This document shows, piece by piece, positions 45,955 through 54,605 of a stretch of 64,000 bases of DNA. Position numbers and translations under genes: made by a program. The notes beneath the pieces were generated by a model, which saw only the letters and a program-made list of their open reading frames with translations, did no database searches and had not been told where the DNA came from. Position 1 is the first letter of the stretch. Each line of letters opens with the position of its first letter. This DNA comes from Halomonas nitroreducens (GTDB taxonomy: Bacteria; Pseudomonadota; Gammaproteobacteria; Pseudomonadales; Halomonadaceae). The stretch covers positions 1 through 64,000 of the forward strand of contig NZ_RXNS01000015.1 of the NCBI RefSeq assembly GCF_003966155.1. Reading direction: 5' to 3'.

Positions 45955-48720
45955 TCAGCTTTCGGCGGAGACTTGCTGCAGGGCGTCGATGGCGGCCTCG
46001 TCGGACAGCAGGTCGTGCAGCGTCTGCGCAGCCATCTCGCTGTCGCCGTCCATCACCTCGTTGAGCCACAGCATGGCCTGCTCGCGGTTGGCGTTCTCCA
46101 GGCCGTTGGCCGTGAGGTAGGCCTTGGCCAGCGCCAGGCGCGCGGTCTCGTGTCCCTGGCGGGCGGCGGCCAGCAGGTAGTCGGCTCCCTGGCGACGATC
46201 CTGCTCGAGGTTCTCGCCGCGCAGCAGCTCCCGGCCCAGGGTGGCCTGCGCACCGGCATGGCCCTGCTCGGCGGCCTGCTCGAGAAGGCGGCGGCCGCGG
46301 GCGGGATCCGGGGTCATGCCCCCGTCGCCGCGTACCAGGGCCGTGCCGAGCAGGGTCTGGGCCGACAGGTTGCCCGCCTCGCTGGCCCGGCCGAGCCAGG
46401 TCTTGGCCTGTTGCGGATCGGCGGTCACGCCATTGCCCTCCAGGTAGGCCTCGCCCAGCAGCTGGGCCGCATAGTCGTCGCCGGCTTCGGCGGCACCGCG
46501 CAGCAGTTCGAGCCCGCGCTGGGTGTCCTGGGCGACATGCTCGCCCTTGAGCAGCGCCTCGGCCAGGGCGAGGCGTGCCCCGTCGTGGCCGTTGGCGGCG
46601 GCCTGCTCGAGCAGGCGCATGCCCCGCTCGGGATCGGCGGGCAGCCCCCGGCCGGTGAGCAGGATCTCGCCCAGGTCGGCGCGGGCCCCGGCATGGCCGC
46701 TGGCGGCCGCGCTTTGCAGGTAGCGGGCGCCCTTGGCCGGGTCACGCTGGACGCCCTGGCCCTCGAGGTACATGCGGCCCAGGTCGGCGGCGGCGCCGGG
46801 ATGCCCCTCGGAAGCGGCCCGCTGCAGCCAGATGCGGGCCTGGCGCAGGTTCTGCTGGACGCCGCGGCCGTTGAGGAAGGCCTCGCCGAGGCTCGCCATG
46901 GAGCCGGGATGGCCATCCTCGGCGGCCTTGACGAGCGCCTCGATGTCACCGGCCTCGCCCTGGTCGTAGCGCAGCTGGGCCAGGGCATCCTCGGCCGAGG
47001 AATGGCCGGCGTCCCGGGCCCGGGTCAGCCACTGCTGGGCCTGCTGGAGGTCGCGGGGGACGCCGTCGCCCTTGCGGTAGGCCCGGCCCAGCACCACCAT
47101 GGCGTAGGCGTCGCCCTTGCGGGCCGCCTGTTCCAGCAGGGCCAGGCCACGGGACGGACGGCGCTCCTTGAGGGTGCCCTCGAGGTAGCCCTGGCCGAGG
47201 GCGGTCATGGCGGAGACGTCACCGCTCTCCACCGCCCGGGTCAACAACTCTTCCGCCTTGGACGGGTGATAGGGCAGTACCTCGCCTTCCATGTAGGCCT
47301 CGCCCAGCATGCGCAGGGCGGCGGTCTGTCCCTGGTCGGCGGCCTCGTTGAGCAGCATGGCGGCCTTCTGGCCGTCCGCCGGCATACCGCGTCCCTCCAG
47401 GTAGAGCTCCCCCAGCTGCTGGGTGGCATAGGGGTGGCCCAACTGGTGGCCGCGCTTCAGGTAGTCGAGGGCCACCAGCGGCTGGCTGGCCTTGTTCTCG
47501 TCGTCGAGGTAGTAGCTGCCGAGCAGCGCCAGGGCCAGACCGTCGTCCTGCGCGGCGGCCTCCTCGAGGAGCTCGACGCCGCGCTGCGGATAGGCGGGGA
47601 TGCCCTCGCCGGTCAGCAGGGCACGTCCCAGGGTGACCTTGGCATCGACGGAATCCTGGGCGATGGCCGCGCTCAGCCAGTGCTGGGCCTGGTCGGGACG
47701 CCGGGGGATGCCGTTGCCCTCCAGCAGCGCCTTGCCGAGGGTCTCCATGGCACCGACGTCGCCGTTCTGGGCGGCCTGCTCGAGCATCGTCAGGCCCTGG
47801 CGCGGATTGTCGCCCTCCAGCAGGGCGCGACCGGCCTTGCTCAGGGCGTCCGAATCGCCGGCGTTGGCAGCCTTGGTCAGCCAGTGCATGCGCCGTTGGG
47901 GCTGGTCGCCCAGCAGGCCGTCGGGACTGAACAGGCCGGCGAGCTTGGCCATGGCGTCCACGTCGCCGTTGCCGGCACGCCGCTCCAGCACCTCGGCATA
48001 GCGCTGGGCATACTCCTGGGCCCGGCTCGGGTCCGCCTTCAGCCACCCCCCGGGGCGATGGGCCTCGGCGAGGGCCTGCAGGGCCGCCTCGTTGCCGGCC
48101 TCGGCGGCCTTGCGGTACAGCGAGGCGGCCAGTGCCGGGTCGGCACTGACGCCCTGGCCGCCCTCGGCGAGGAGTTCGGCGAGGGCGACTTCGGCCCGTG
48201 CGCCGACCTCCTCGTCCATGGCCTGCTGGAGCAGGTGGTAGGCCAGCACGTCGTTACGCTCGACGCCTCTTCCTTCGCGATACAGCGTGGCCAGGTTCAG
48301 GGAGGCGTGACCGAGGATGTAGGACGGTGTCTTGATGGACTCGGAATAGAGCATCGCCGCGCGGGCCGGATCGGGTTCCACGCTCTTGCCCTGATCGAAG
48401 ATCTTGCCCATCTCGTAGTAGGCCTGGGGCAGGCCCTGCTGCATCAGCGACTCGATCTGGGCGATGGCCTCGTAGGGCTTCCCCGCCTCCAGCAGCTGGT
48501 CGGCCTTCTCCAGGGTGTTCTTGTGCATCCATTTCAGGTTGCGTGGCTGGCCGCCGTCGAACCAGTCCTCGTACTTGGCGGAGGGAGGCCCACTGACATG
48601 GGGGTCGGGCTGCTGGAGCGCGGCACAGCCACTCAGCCAGACCAGCAGGCCGGCCGAGGCGGCCAGTCGCAGTCCGGGAGACTGGCCGGTGCGCGGGAGT
48701 GTGAGTATGGTCTTGGTCAT
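45955..48720 (-). CDS. AlgK-like lipoprotein with ~22 Sel1 repeats
   Basis: 921 residues from ATG 48720 (MTKTILTLPR). A signal peptide ends in the lipobox LSGC, so it is a lipoprotein, probably outer-membrane. From about residue 95 to 895 I count about 22 Sel1-like repeats of ~36 residues (A..LG..YLEG.GV..D...A..WL..AA..G). In the alginate system AlgK (about 475 residues, about 9-10 repeats) helps place the AlgE porin and links to Alg44. This protein is twice as long. It is the last gene of the operon. Assignment as AlgK-like rests on the lipobox, the repeats and the neighbours. Confidence 0.8.
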   Translation of the reverse strand: MTKTILTLPRTGQSPGLRLAASAGLLVWLSGCAALQQPDPHVSGPPSAKYEDWFDGGQPRNLKWMHKNTLEKADQLLEAGKPYEAIAQIESLMQQGLPQAYYEMGKIFDQGKSVEPDPARAAMLYSESIKTPSYILGHASLNLATLYREGRGVERNDVLAYHLLQQAMDEEVGARAEVALAELLAEGGQGVSADPALAASLYRKAAEAGNEAALQALAEAHRPGGWLKADPSRAQEYAQRYAEVLERRAGNGDVDAMAKLAGLFSPDGLLGDQPQRRMHWLTKAANAGDSDALSKAGRALLEGDNPRQGLTMLEQAAQNGDVGAMETLGKALLEGNGIPRRPDQAQHWLSAAIAQDSVDAKVTLGRALLTGEGIPAYPQRGVELLEEAAAQDDGLALALLGSYYLDDENKASQPLVALDYLKRGHQLGHPYATQQLGELYLEGRGMPADGQKAAMLLNEAADQGQTAALRMLGEAYMEGEVLPYHPSKAEELLTRAVESGDVSAMTALGQGYLEGTLKERRPSRGLALLEQAARKGDAYAMVVLGRAYRKGDGVPRDLQQAQQWLTRARDAGHSSAEDALAQLRYDQGEAGDIEALVKAAEDGHPGSMASLGEAFLNGRGVQQNLRQARIWLQRAASEGHPGAAADLGRMYLEGQGVQRDPAKGARYLQSAAASGHAGARADLGEILLTGRGLPADPERGMRLLEQAAANGHDGARLALAEALLKGEHVAQDTQRGLELLRGAAEAGDDYAAQLLGEAYLEGNGVTADPQQAKTWLGRASEAGNLSAQTLLGTALVRGDGGMTPDPARGRRLLEQAAEQGHAGAQATLGRELLRGENLEQDRRQGADYLLAAARQGHETARLALAKAYLTANGLENANREQAMLWLNEVMDGDSEMAAQTLHDLLSDEAAIDALQQVSAES

Positions 48721-48767
48721 GGTATCGGTCTGCCTCAATGTAATGGATGGGGGCGGCGGGGGAGCGA

Positions 48768-50033
48768 TCACTCCTCGCCCAGGCCCTTGAACGCGGCGTC
48801 CTCGCGCTGCTGTTCATCCATGACGATATTCCGCTGCGCATCGGGTTCCATGAAGTAGAGCGTGATGTATCCCCCGGCACTGCGGTTGTAGATGGGCCGC
48901 ACACTGCGGATGAATTCGGCGATCTGCGGGTCGTGGTAGCGGGTCTGGTAGATTTCCATCCAGGAGAAGTACTGGTTGTCCTTCAGGAAGCCGGTGTACT
49001 GCTCCAGGGGCGCCATGTCGCCCAGGGCGGCGGGATTCTCGAAGATCTCCAGGGCGAAGTCGACGGCCTCATGGATGGTGTTGCCCTCGACCTCCAGCTC
49101 GAAGATGTCGTATCCCTGGCGCGCGATGACCTGCATGTTGGTGATCAGGTAGAGCACGGCATAGTTCTGGTAGTGCGTCGCGCGCCGGCCGCGGGCCACC
49201 TCCATGGGCAGGGCACCTTCCTCGGTGATGTCGTGAAGCGCGGAATAGATGGCGCTGACGCCGAAGCGGAACAGCTCGTTGTCCTCGGTCAGCACGCCGA
49301 CCATGGTGGCGTAGAGGGCGCGGCGGTAGAAGTGGTTGTTGCAGCAGCTGTTGCCCGCCTGTCCCTGGATGTCCGAGTGCTGGTGGGCCAGGGTGTTGAG
49401 CCAGGTCTCGATGCGCTGGCGTTCCTCCTGCATGCCCTCGAACCCGGGACGGATCACCGAGTAGGCCATGGCGGCCGCGAAGATCATCGATTCGGTGGCG
49501 AACCAGGCCTGGGGCTCCATGGAGTCGTAGTAGAAATTGGTCAGCGCCTCGTCCTGGGCCCACTTGTCGAGGAAGCGCACCAGGCACTCGGCGTAGTAGT
49601 CGTCGCCGGTGGCCACGTAGCTGCCGGCGAGCAGCGAGACGTTGTCCTCGAACTGGAACAGTGGCTCCGAGGCCAGCTCCCATTCCTCGGGGCTGGGATA
49701 GTAGCCCGGGATCCGCATGCGCGTGTCGATTGGCTTGTACTCCAGCAGCTGCTCGCAGCTGGTGCCCGTCGACAGCTGGTCGATTTCCTGCAGCAGGATG
49801 GGGTTGTCGACGTCCTCGAACAGCGCCATGCGCGCCTCGACATCGAAGTACGAGGCATCCGGCGCCGTCACCTTGTACTCGGAGAGGTCGAGCTCGGCTC
49901 GCTCCTCGAGCGTCATCGCCTGTGCCGCGGGGATCCCTGCCGCGCCCAGGCCGCACAGGGCCAGGGAGAGGCCCGAGAGCAGACGCTGGGGCAGGGCGGC
50001 GCGGCGAAGGCCGGTGAACTGGGTCATGGGCAT
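48768..50033 (-). CDS. PL5 (AlgL-like) periplasmic polysaccharide lyase
   Basis: 421 residues with a signal peptide (to about AAQA, residue 39). The alginate_lyase domain core is visible: CCNNHFYRRALYA (Asn-Asn-His at about 232-234) and VARGRRATHYQNYAV (Arg and His-Tyr at about 283-288), matching the NNHxYW and RxLxYHNY catalytic patches of AlgL, with Trp replaced by Arg. PL5 members act on polymannuronate, and some on polyglucuronate. In alginate producers AlgL clears polymer from the periplasm. AAGGAG lies 5 nt before ATG 50033. Activity is inferred. Confidence 0.78.
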   Translation of the reverse strand: MPMTQFTGLRRAALPQRLLSGLSLALCGLGAAGIPAAQAMTLEERAELDLSEYKVTAPDASYFDVEARMALFEDVDNPILLQEIDQLSTGTSCEQLLEYKPIDTRMRIPGYYPSPEEWELASEPLFQFEDNVSLLAGSYVATGDDYYAECLVRFLDKWAQDEALTNFYYDSMEPQAWFATESMIFAAAMAYSVIRPGFEGMQEERQRIETWLNTLAHQHSDIQGQAGNSCCNNHFYRRALYATMVGVLTEDNELFRFGVSAIYSALHDITEEGALPMEVARGRRATHYQNYAVLYLITNMQVIARQGYDIFELEVEGNTIHEAVDFALEIFENPAALGDMAPLEQYTGFLKDNQYFSWMEIYQTRYHDPQIAEFIRSVRPIYNRSAGGYITLYFMEPDAQRNIVMDEQQREDAAFKGLGEE

Positions 50034-50090
50034 CGGAGCTCCTTGTGAAGCGGTGTCGGGACGGGCCGTCGGCACGGCCCGTCGGGTCGG

Positions 50091-50981
50091 TCAGGACCGG
50101 GGGGCGTAGACCCGGAAGCCGGCGAAGTCGGCATGCTGGTCACGGGGCGTACGCCAGTCCTTGCCATTCCCGCCGAAGAAGGTGGAGAACATCAGGCCGT
50201 CGATGGTCACTGCCTCGCTGGTGCGATAGGTGATGCCCCGCTGCTCGAGGATCGGTCGCCCGTCCACCCACACGCGGGCCATGCCATTGGCCTGGCCGGG
50301 GTCGTTGAGGATGATCTCCTGCTCGAGGGTCACCCACTGCCCGGTGGGGAAGCTCCACAGCCCCCGGCCCACCGACTTGCCATACTCCTCGTCCTGGTTG
50401 ACGGCGTACTCGTAGAGTTCGCCCTGGCCGTGCTTGCGCCACATGTAGCGCATCGAGAAGCCGTTCTCGCCGTCGGCTTCCTCGCCGCCGCTGGGCGCCT
50501 CGCCGCCGAACAGGCCCGGCAGCTTGCCGCCCTTGACGAAATTGAAGCCCGGCTCGAAGCGGACCCGGTACTGCAGGCAGGCGCGTTCTGCCCCGGCCAG
50601 GGCGTCGGGTGCGGCATAGAAGCCGGCGCCGCCCTTCTCGGTATCGCCGGGGGACGAGGTGCCTGCGGGGTAACGGATCCGCAGGCCGGGCTCGTTGAGG
50701 CCGGTCTCGCCGGCCGAGAGCAGCGCGACGTTGTCCTCGGTGCCCCAGTCCCGCTGGGTGCCGAAGCCGTCACGCACGGCGGACTTGGCATCCTCGGCCT
50801 GCGGCGCGGGCGCGGGAGAGGCGACCAGGGGATAGCGGGTCGAGCAGGCCGCCTCGCTGGGGATCGACAGGTTGTTGCCTTCATCGCTCTTGGCCATGGC
50901 CGGGGCGGCCAGGCCGGGGAGCAGGGCCATCATCAGCATGGCGCAGTGACGCTTACCGTTCGGAAGGGTGTCGTAAGACAT
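50091..50981 (-). CDS. PL14-like secreted polysaccharide lyase
   Basis: 296 residues, signal peptide to about residue 30. Jelly-roll type motifs seen: FVKGGKLPGLFGGEAPSGG, FSMRYMWRKHGQGELYEY, LWSFPTGQWVTLEQEI and a final GLMFSTFFGGNGKDW. These are the hallmarks of the polysaccharide lyase 14 domain, whose members cleave alginate or beta-1,4-glucuronan. It lies between the PL5 lyase and the Alg44-like gene in the same operon. Substrate by inference only. Confidence 0.7.
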   Translation of the reverse strand: MSYDTLPNGKRHCAMLMMALLPGLAAPAMAKSDEGNNLSIPSEAACSTRYPLVASPAPAPQAEDAKSAVRDGFGTQRDWGTEDNVALLSAGETGLNEPGLRIRYPAGTSSPGDTEKGGAGFYAAPDALAGAERACLQYRVRFEPGFNFVKGGKLPGLFGGEAPSGGEEADGENGFSMRYMWRKHGQGELYEYAVNQDEEYGKSVGRGLWSFPTGQWVTLEQEIILNDPGQANGMARVWVDGRPILEQRGITYRTSEAVTIDGLMFSTFFGGNGKDWRTPRDQHADFAGFRVYAPRS

Positions 50982-51049
50982 GTCGGGCTCCGGTCGGGGC
51001 CGCCCGACGGGCGGCCGTGGTCATGAGCTGGCGTACGGTATGAACGGGC

Positions 51050-52621
51050 TTAGCCCGATTGGCTGAGGTTGCCGCTGTTCTGGGCGTCCTGCTCGTCGCC
51101 GGTGAACAGGTCGATGACGCCACCGAACAGCTGGCCAACGGCGCGCCCGCCCTGCCAGATCCACTCGGCAGTGGTGCCGATCAGCGGGGCCTCGGTGAAG
51201 CGGACGTCGACCGGGGTACCCACGGCGTCAGCCGGCAGCGGCTTCTCCGGCACCAGCAGCACGCTGGCCACGTTCTGCTGCTGGCGGACCCAGCTGGGGA
51301 AGCCGGCACGCGGCTGGCGCTCGATGTCGAGGGCCACGCTGCGGACCCGGGCACTGATCGGCCCCGAGGTGTGCGGCAGCGAGATGTAGGCCTTCTGGTT
51401 GGGATCGATGTTGTCGATGTCGTCCATGTGCACCAGCGCCTCGACCATGATGTCGTTCTCGCCGGTGCGGATGAGCGTCATGATCTTTTCGCTCTCGTTG
51501 ATATAGGTCCCGTCGGAGCTGCTCAGGGCCCAGGCCACCAGGCAGTTGCAGGGGCTGTAGATCTCGTTCTGGGACTGACGGGCCTCGAGGGCGGTGATGC
51601 GCGAGTTCTGGAAATCCCGGGCCGTCTCGAACTGGTCGATGCGGGCCTGGGCGATCTCCGGCGACACCGTCTCGAAGCTCACCGACTCGCCGTTGGCCGG
51701 CTTGGCGGAGTTGGCCAGGCTGACCTGGTTGGCGCCGGAGTCGATGTTGTTCTGCAGGTTCTCGATCAGCTTGCTGTTGTAGTTCTGGGCCGCCTTGGCC
51801 AGGATCAGGTCAGATTCCAGGTCGACGTTCTTGACGCTGGTCAGCTTGGCGTCGCGCTCCACCCGGTCGCCGGCCTGGAGATCGTGGGCCTGGAGGATGC
51901 CCGGCCCCGGTGCCCGGATGTCGATGCGTGGCGCCGTCACCGCGGCGAAGCTCGGCTCGATCAGCATGAAGTTGCGATAGGCCGTGGCGGCCGCCACCAG
52001 CGCCAGCACGCCGAAGGCCATGAACAGCGCCACGTAGCGCCCCATCGGCTTTGGCGGGCGCTGGGCGGACTGGGGAGCGGACATGCCCGTACTGGTCCGG
52101 CGCTTGCGCGGCGTCTGGGGATCCTCGCCGGCCATCAGCCCTTCCACGTCGACCTCGCGGCCGCTCAGGCTCGCGCGGACCACCCGGCGCAGCAGTTCGA
52201 GGTGGCCCGGGCTGATATCGGTGATCTCGAAGCCCGCGGTATGCTCTTGGCCCTGTACCGTCGCTGTGCAATGCCGGCACTCGGCGGACACGGGGATGGT
52301 CAGTTCGGCGCCGCCCGCCAGGATCAGCAGCGAGGCCTTGATCTTGGCCCCGGTGCGGATGGGACGCTCGGTACGGATCGCGAAGCCGCCCTGTGACAGG
52401 TCGGCCCCGTCGAAGACGGTGCCGTCGTCCATCTTGACCTGGAAGGCCCGCGCCACCCGGATATAGCGCCGTTCGTCCCGGCGCTCGTGGGCGATGCCCA
52501 CGCCGGGTGTCTGCGGGCGCTGTCCGCTCTGATGGCCCTCCTGCGGGGCCGATTCGGCATCTCGCTGCCCACCCAGTGTGGGTTCGCTGCGTTCGTGATT
52601 GTCGGCGTAATAGTCGGTCAT
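51050..52621 (-). CDS. Alg44-like PilZ/HlyD co-polymerase (cyclic-di-GMP receptor)
   Basis: 523 residues. A cytoplasmic PilZ domain (about 45-165) has the cyclic-di-GMP signature RxxxR at Arg47-Arg51 and DxSxxG at 74-79 (DLSQGG), the same 23-residue spacing as in Alg44. One transmembrane helix (about 194-214) leads to a periplasmic HlyD-like part with a coiled coil (about 265-345) and barrel-sandwich strands. Longer than Pseudomonas Alg44 (about 390). It probably switches on the synthase upstream. A 41-nt gap to the synthase gene. Confidence 0.85.
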   Translation of the reverse strand: MTDYYADNHERSEPTLGGQRDAESAPQEGHQSGQRPQTPGVGIAHERRDERRYIRVARAFQVKMDDGTVFDGADLSQGGFAIRTERPIRTGAKIKASLLILAGGAELTIPVSAECRHCTATVQGQEHTAGFEITDISPGHLELLRRVVRASLSGREVDVEGLMAGEDPQTPRKRRTSTGMSAPQSAQRPPKPMGRYVALFMAFGVLALVAAATAYRNFMLIEPSFAAVTAPRIDIRAPGPGILQAHDLQAGDRVERDAKLTSVKNVDLESDLILAKAAQNYNSKLIENLQNNIDSGANQVSLANSAKPANGESVSFETVSPEIAQARIDQFETARDFQNSRITALEARQSQNEIYSPCNCLVAWALSSSDGTYINESEKIMTLIRTGENDIMVEALVHMDDIDNIDPNQKAYISLPHTSGPISARVRSVALDIERQPRAGFPSWVRQQQNVASVLLVPEKPLPADAVGTPVDVRFTEAPLIGTTAEWIWQGGRAVGQLFGGVIDLFTGDEQDAQNSGNLSQSG

Positions 52622-52662
52622 AGGTGTCTCCTAGAGAGGTCTCCTGGCGCCTGCCTGCGTCC

Positions 52663-54594
52663 TCAGGAGCGGCCGGGTTGCACTCTGATGTTCAGGTCGA
52701 CGAGGGTCACTTCCCGGTCGTCGAGCTCGAGGGCGCAGCCCTGCGACGTGCTGCAGGTCTCGATCCCGCTGCCGTCGAGGGGGCGACCACTGGCGTCACG
52801 GATATGGCGGGCCAGCGCGGGGCTGATCTCCAGCGTGGTCGTCTGGTCGCCGGCCGCCCCCGACAGGCGTTCGGTTCTCATGCGCTGCGTGGTGGCCACG
52901 ATCTCGAGCAGGCCCTCGTCCAGCTTCAGGCGGTCCGGCGGCAGCGTGACGGCGCCACTCGGGGATCCATCGGCGAGGGTCATCGCCAGCCAGCGGTTGG
53001 CCGTGCCCGGCGTCTCGCGGGATGCCTGCGCCTCGCCGGGGGCCGGACCCTGCAGGATGGCCATGGCCGTGCGATCGGGGGGCTGCAGCACGCCGGTGGC
53101 CAGCAGCAGCACGTAGAACATCACGGCGACGAAGAACCCATGCAGCACGTGGCCCATGCGGCGCTGCCGGCTGACCGCGACCGGGTCGCTGGGCTCGCCG
53201 GCGGAGATCCCCTGGCGCGACCATTTCTGGCGATTGAAACGAAAGCTGACATAGGTCTTGAGCAGCGCCCCGAAGACCTGGTTGTAGTAGATCAGCGGGA
53301 TCCACAGCAGGCTGTAGCGGCCGCGCTGCCAGGCCAGGATCAGCGTCGAGATGCTGCGCGTGAACAGGATCCACAGCGCATAGGCGAAGATGAACGAGGG
53401 CCGCACGAACAGGGTCACCAGGATCGCCACCATGGGGCCGATCAGGGTCGTCCACATGGAGAGCCGCTGATCGACCAGGCTCCACCAGGTGAAGATGCCC
53501 ATCGGGCGTGGGCCCAGGGCGATCGCGCGGCCGCTGGTGCGCAGCATGTTGCCGTACCAGCGACGCATCAGGTCGGTGGTCGACTTGAAGAAGCGCCGAC
53601 GATCCGGCAGCTCCTCGAAGCCGGAGACGTAGACATCCGGCAGGTAGAGCATCCGCCAGCCGTTCTTGAGCAGCCAGTACCAGGTGGACTTGTCGTCCCC
53701 GGAGAGGAACTTGAAGTTGCCGAAGCGCCAGTGCTCCACATGGTCGTTCTCCACCAGCTCGATGAAACTCGGCTGCGTGGCCAGGTCGAGGCGAAAGGCG
53801 CTATAGCGGCCGGTCAGTACCAGCAGGCGCCGCGATACCGACAGGGAGCTCATCACCAGGTGACGCTGGGCATAGCGCAGGTCGTACCATTCCTTGGTGA
53901 CGTCGCCGCCATTGACGATGGCACTGTTGTTGGTGGTCAGCGCCCCCAGGTCCTCGTTGGTCTTGAAGAAGGACAGCGAGCGCGACAGGGTGCCCGGCTC
54001 CAGCAGGATGTCCCCGTCCATCGACACCAGCAGGGCGTCCGGCGCTGGCGCCCGGCGCGAGATGGCGCGCAGCACCTCCGCCATTGCCGAACGCTTGCCG
54101 TCGCCCTTCTGGAACATGTAGCGGAGCTCGACGTTGTCCGGCCAGCCGAGGTCTTCCATCACGTGGGTGATGATGTCGACGTCGGTGCGGTCGGACAGCG
54201 AGGCGAAGATCGTCGTCGGCACCCCGTAGTCGCCGACCTCGCGCACCAGCCCTTCGTAGACCTGATAGGTGACATCGGGGTCGATGCGAAACGAGGTGCA
54301 CAGCACGTACAGCTCGCTGGGCTTGGCGGCGTCCCCCGCGGCATCCGCCGCGGCCCGGAGGCGCGGGAAGATGCGCCGGTTGTACCATACCGAGCGCAGG
54401 GCCTGGACGAACCACCAGGAGTAGCGCCAGGCGCCGATGGCCCCGATGGCGAAGAAGAAGCTCTTCGACGCCGGGGAGAAGACCTCCGACGGCAGCTCGG
54501 TGAGCAGCACCACCAGCAGGGCCAGCAGCAGCAGCAGGGCGGTCAGCTCCGTCACCTTGCTGGCGACGGAGGTGTGGTCTGGGAGCTTCGACAT
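52663..54594 (-). CDS. Alg8-like processive GT2 polysaccharide synthase
   Basis: 643 residues. Two N-terminal transmembrane helices (about 15-35 and 45-62), a GT2 domain with DGD (193-195), GDD (299-301) and MRRWYG (about 343-348, the QxxRW-type site), then at least three membrane helices (about 380-510). It resembles alginate synthase Alg8 in the whole core, but has a C-terminal periplasmic tail of about 130 residues after the last helix (GVLQPPD onward) that Alg8 (about 494 residues) lacks. Start 54594 has GAGAGG upstream. Next to ugd, so UDP-GlcA is the likely donor. Confidence 0.85.
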   Translation of the reverse strand: MSKLPDHTSVASKVTELTALLLLLALLVVLLTELPSEVFSPASKSFFFAIGAIGAWRYSWWFVQALRSVWYNRRIFPRLRAAADAAGDAAKPSELYVLCTSFRIDPDVTYQVYEGLVREVGDYGVPTTIFASLSDRTDVDIITHVMEDLGWPDNVELRYMFQKGDGKRSAMAEVLRAISRRAPAPDALLVSMDGDILLEPGTLSRSLSFFKTNEDLGALTTNNSAIVNGGDVTKEWYDLRYAQRHLVMSSLSVSRRLLVLTGRYSAFRLDLATQPSFIELVENDHVEHWRFGNFKFLSGDDKSTWYWLLKNGWRMLYLPDVYVSGFEELPDRRRFFKSTTDLMRRWYGNMLRTSGRAIALGPRPMGIFTWWSLVDQRLSMWTTLIGPMVAILVTLFVRPSFIFAYALWILFTRSISTLILAWQRGRYSLLWIPLIYYNQVFGALLKTYVSFRFNRQKWSRQGISAGEPSDPVAVSRQRRMGHVLHGFFVAVMFYVLLLATGVLQPPDRTAMAILQGPAPGEAQASRETPGTANRWLAMTLADGSPSGAVTLPPDRLKLDEGLLEIVATTQRMRTERLSGAAGDQTTTLEISPALARHIRDASGRPLDGSGIETCSTSQGCALELDDREVTLVDLNIRVQPGRS

Positions 54595-54605
54595 AGCGTT
54601 GCCTC

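Noticed and set aside
45973-48858. 961-codon open frame on the plus strand over the Sel1 gene
   Set aside because: Shadow frame. The minus frame has a lipobox and regular Sel1 repeats, and the plus frame has neither family nor ribosome site.
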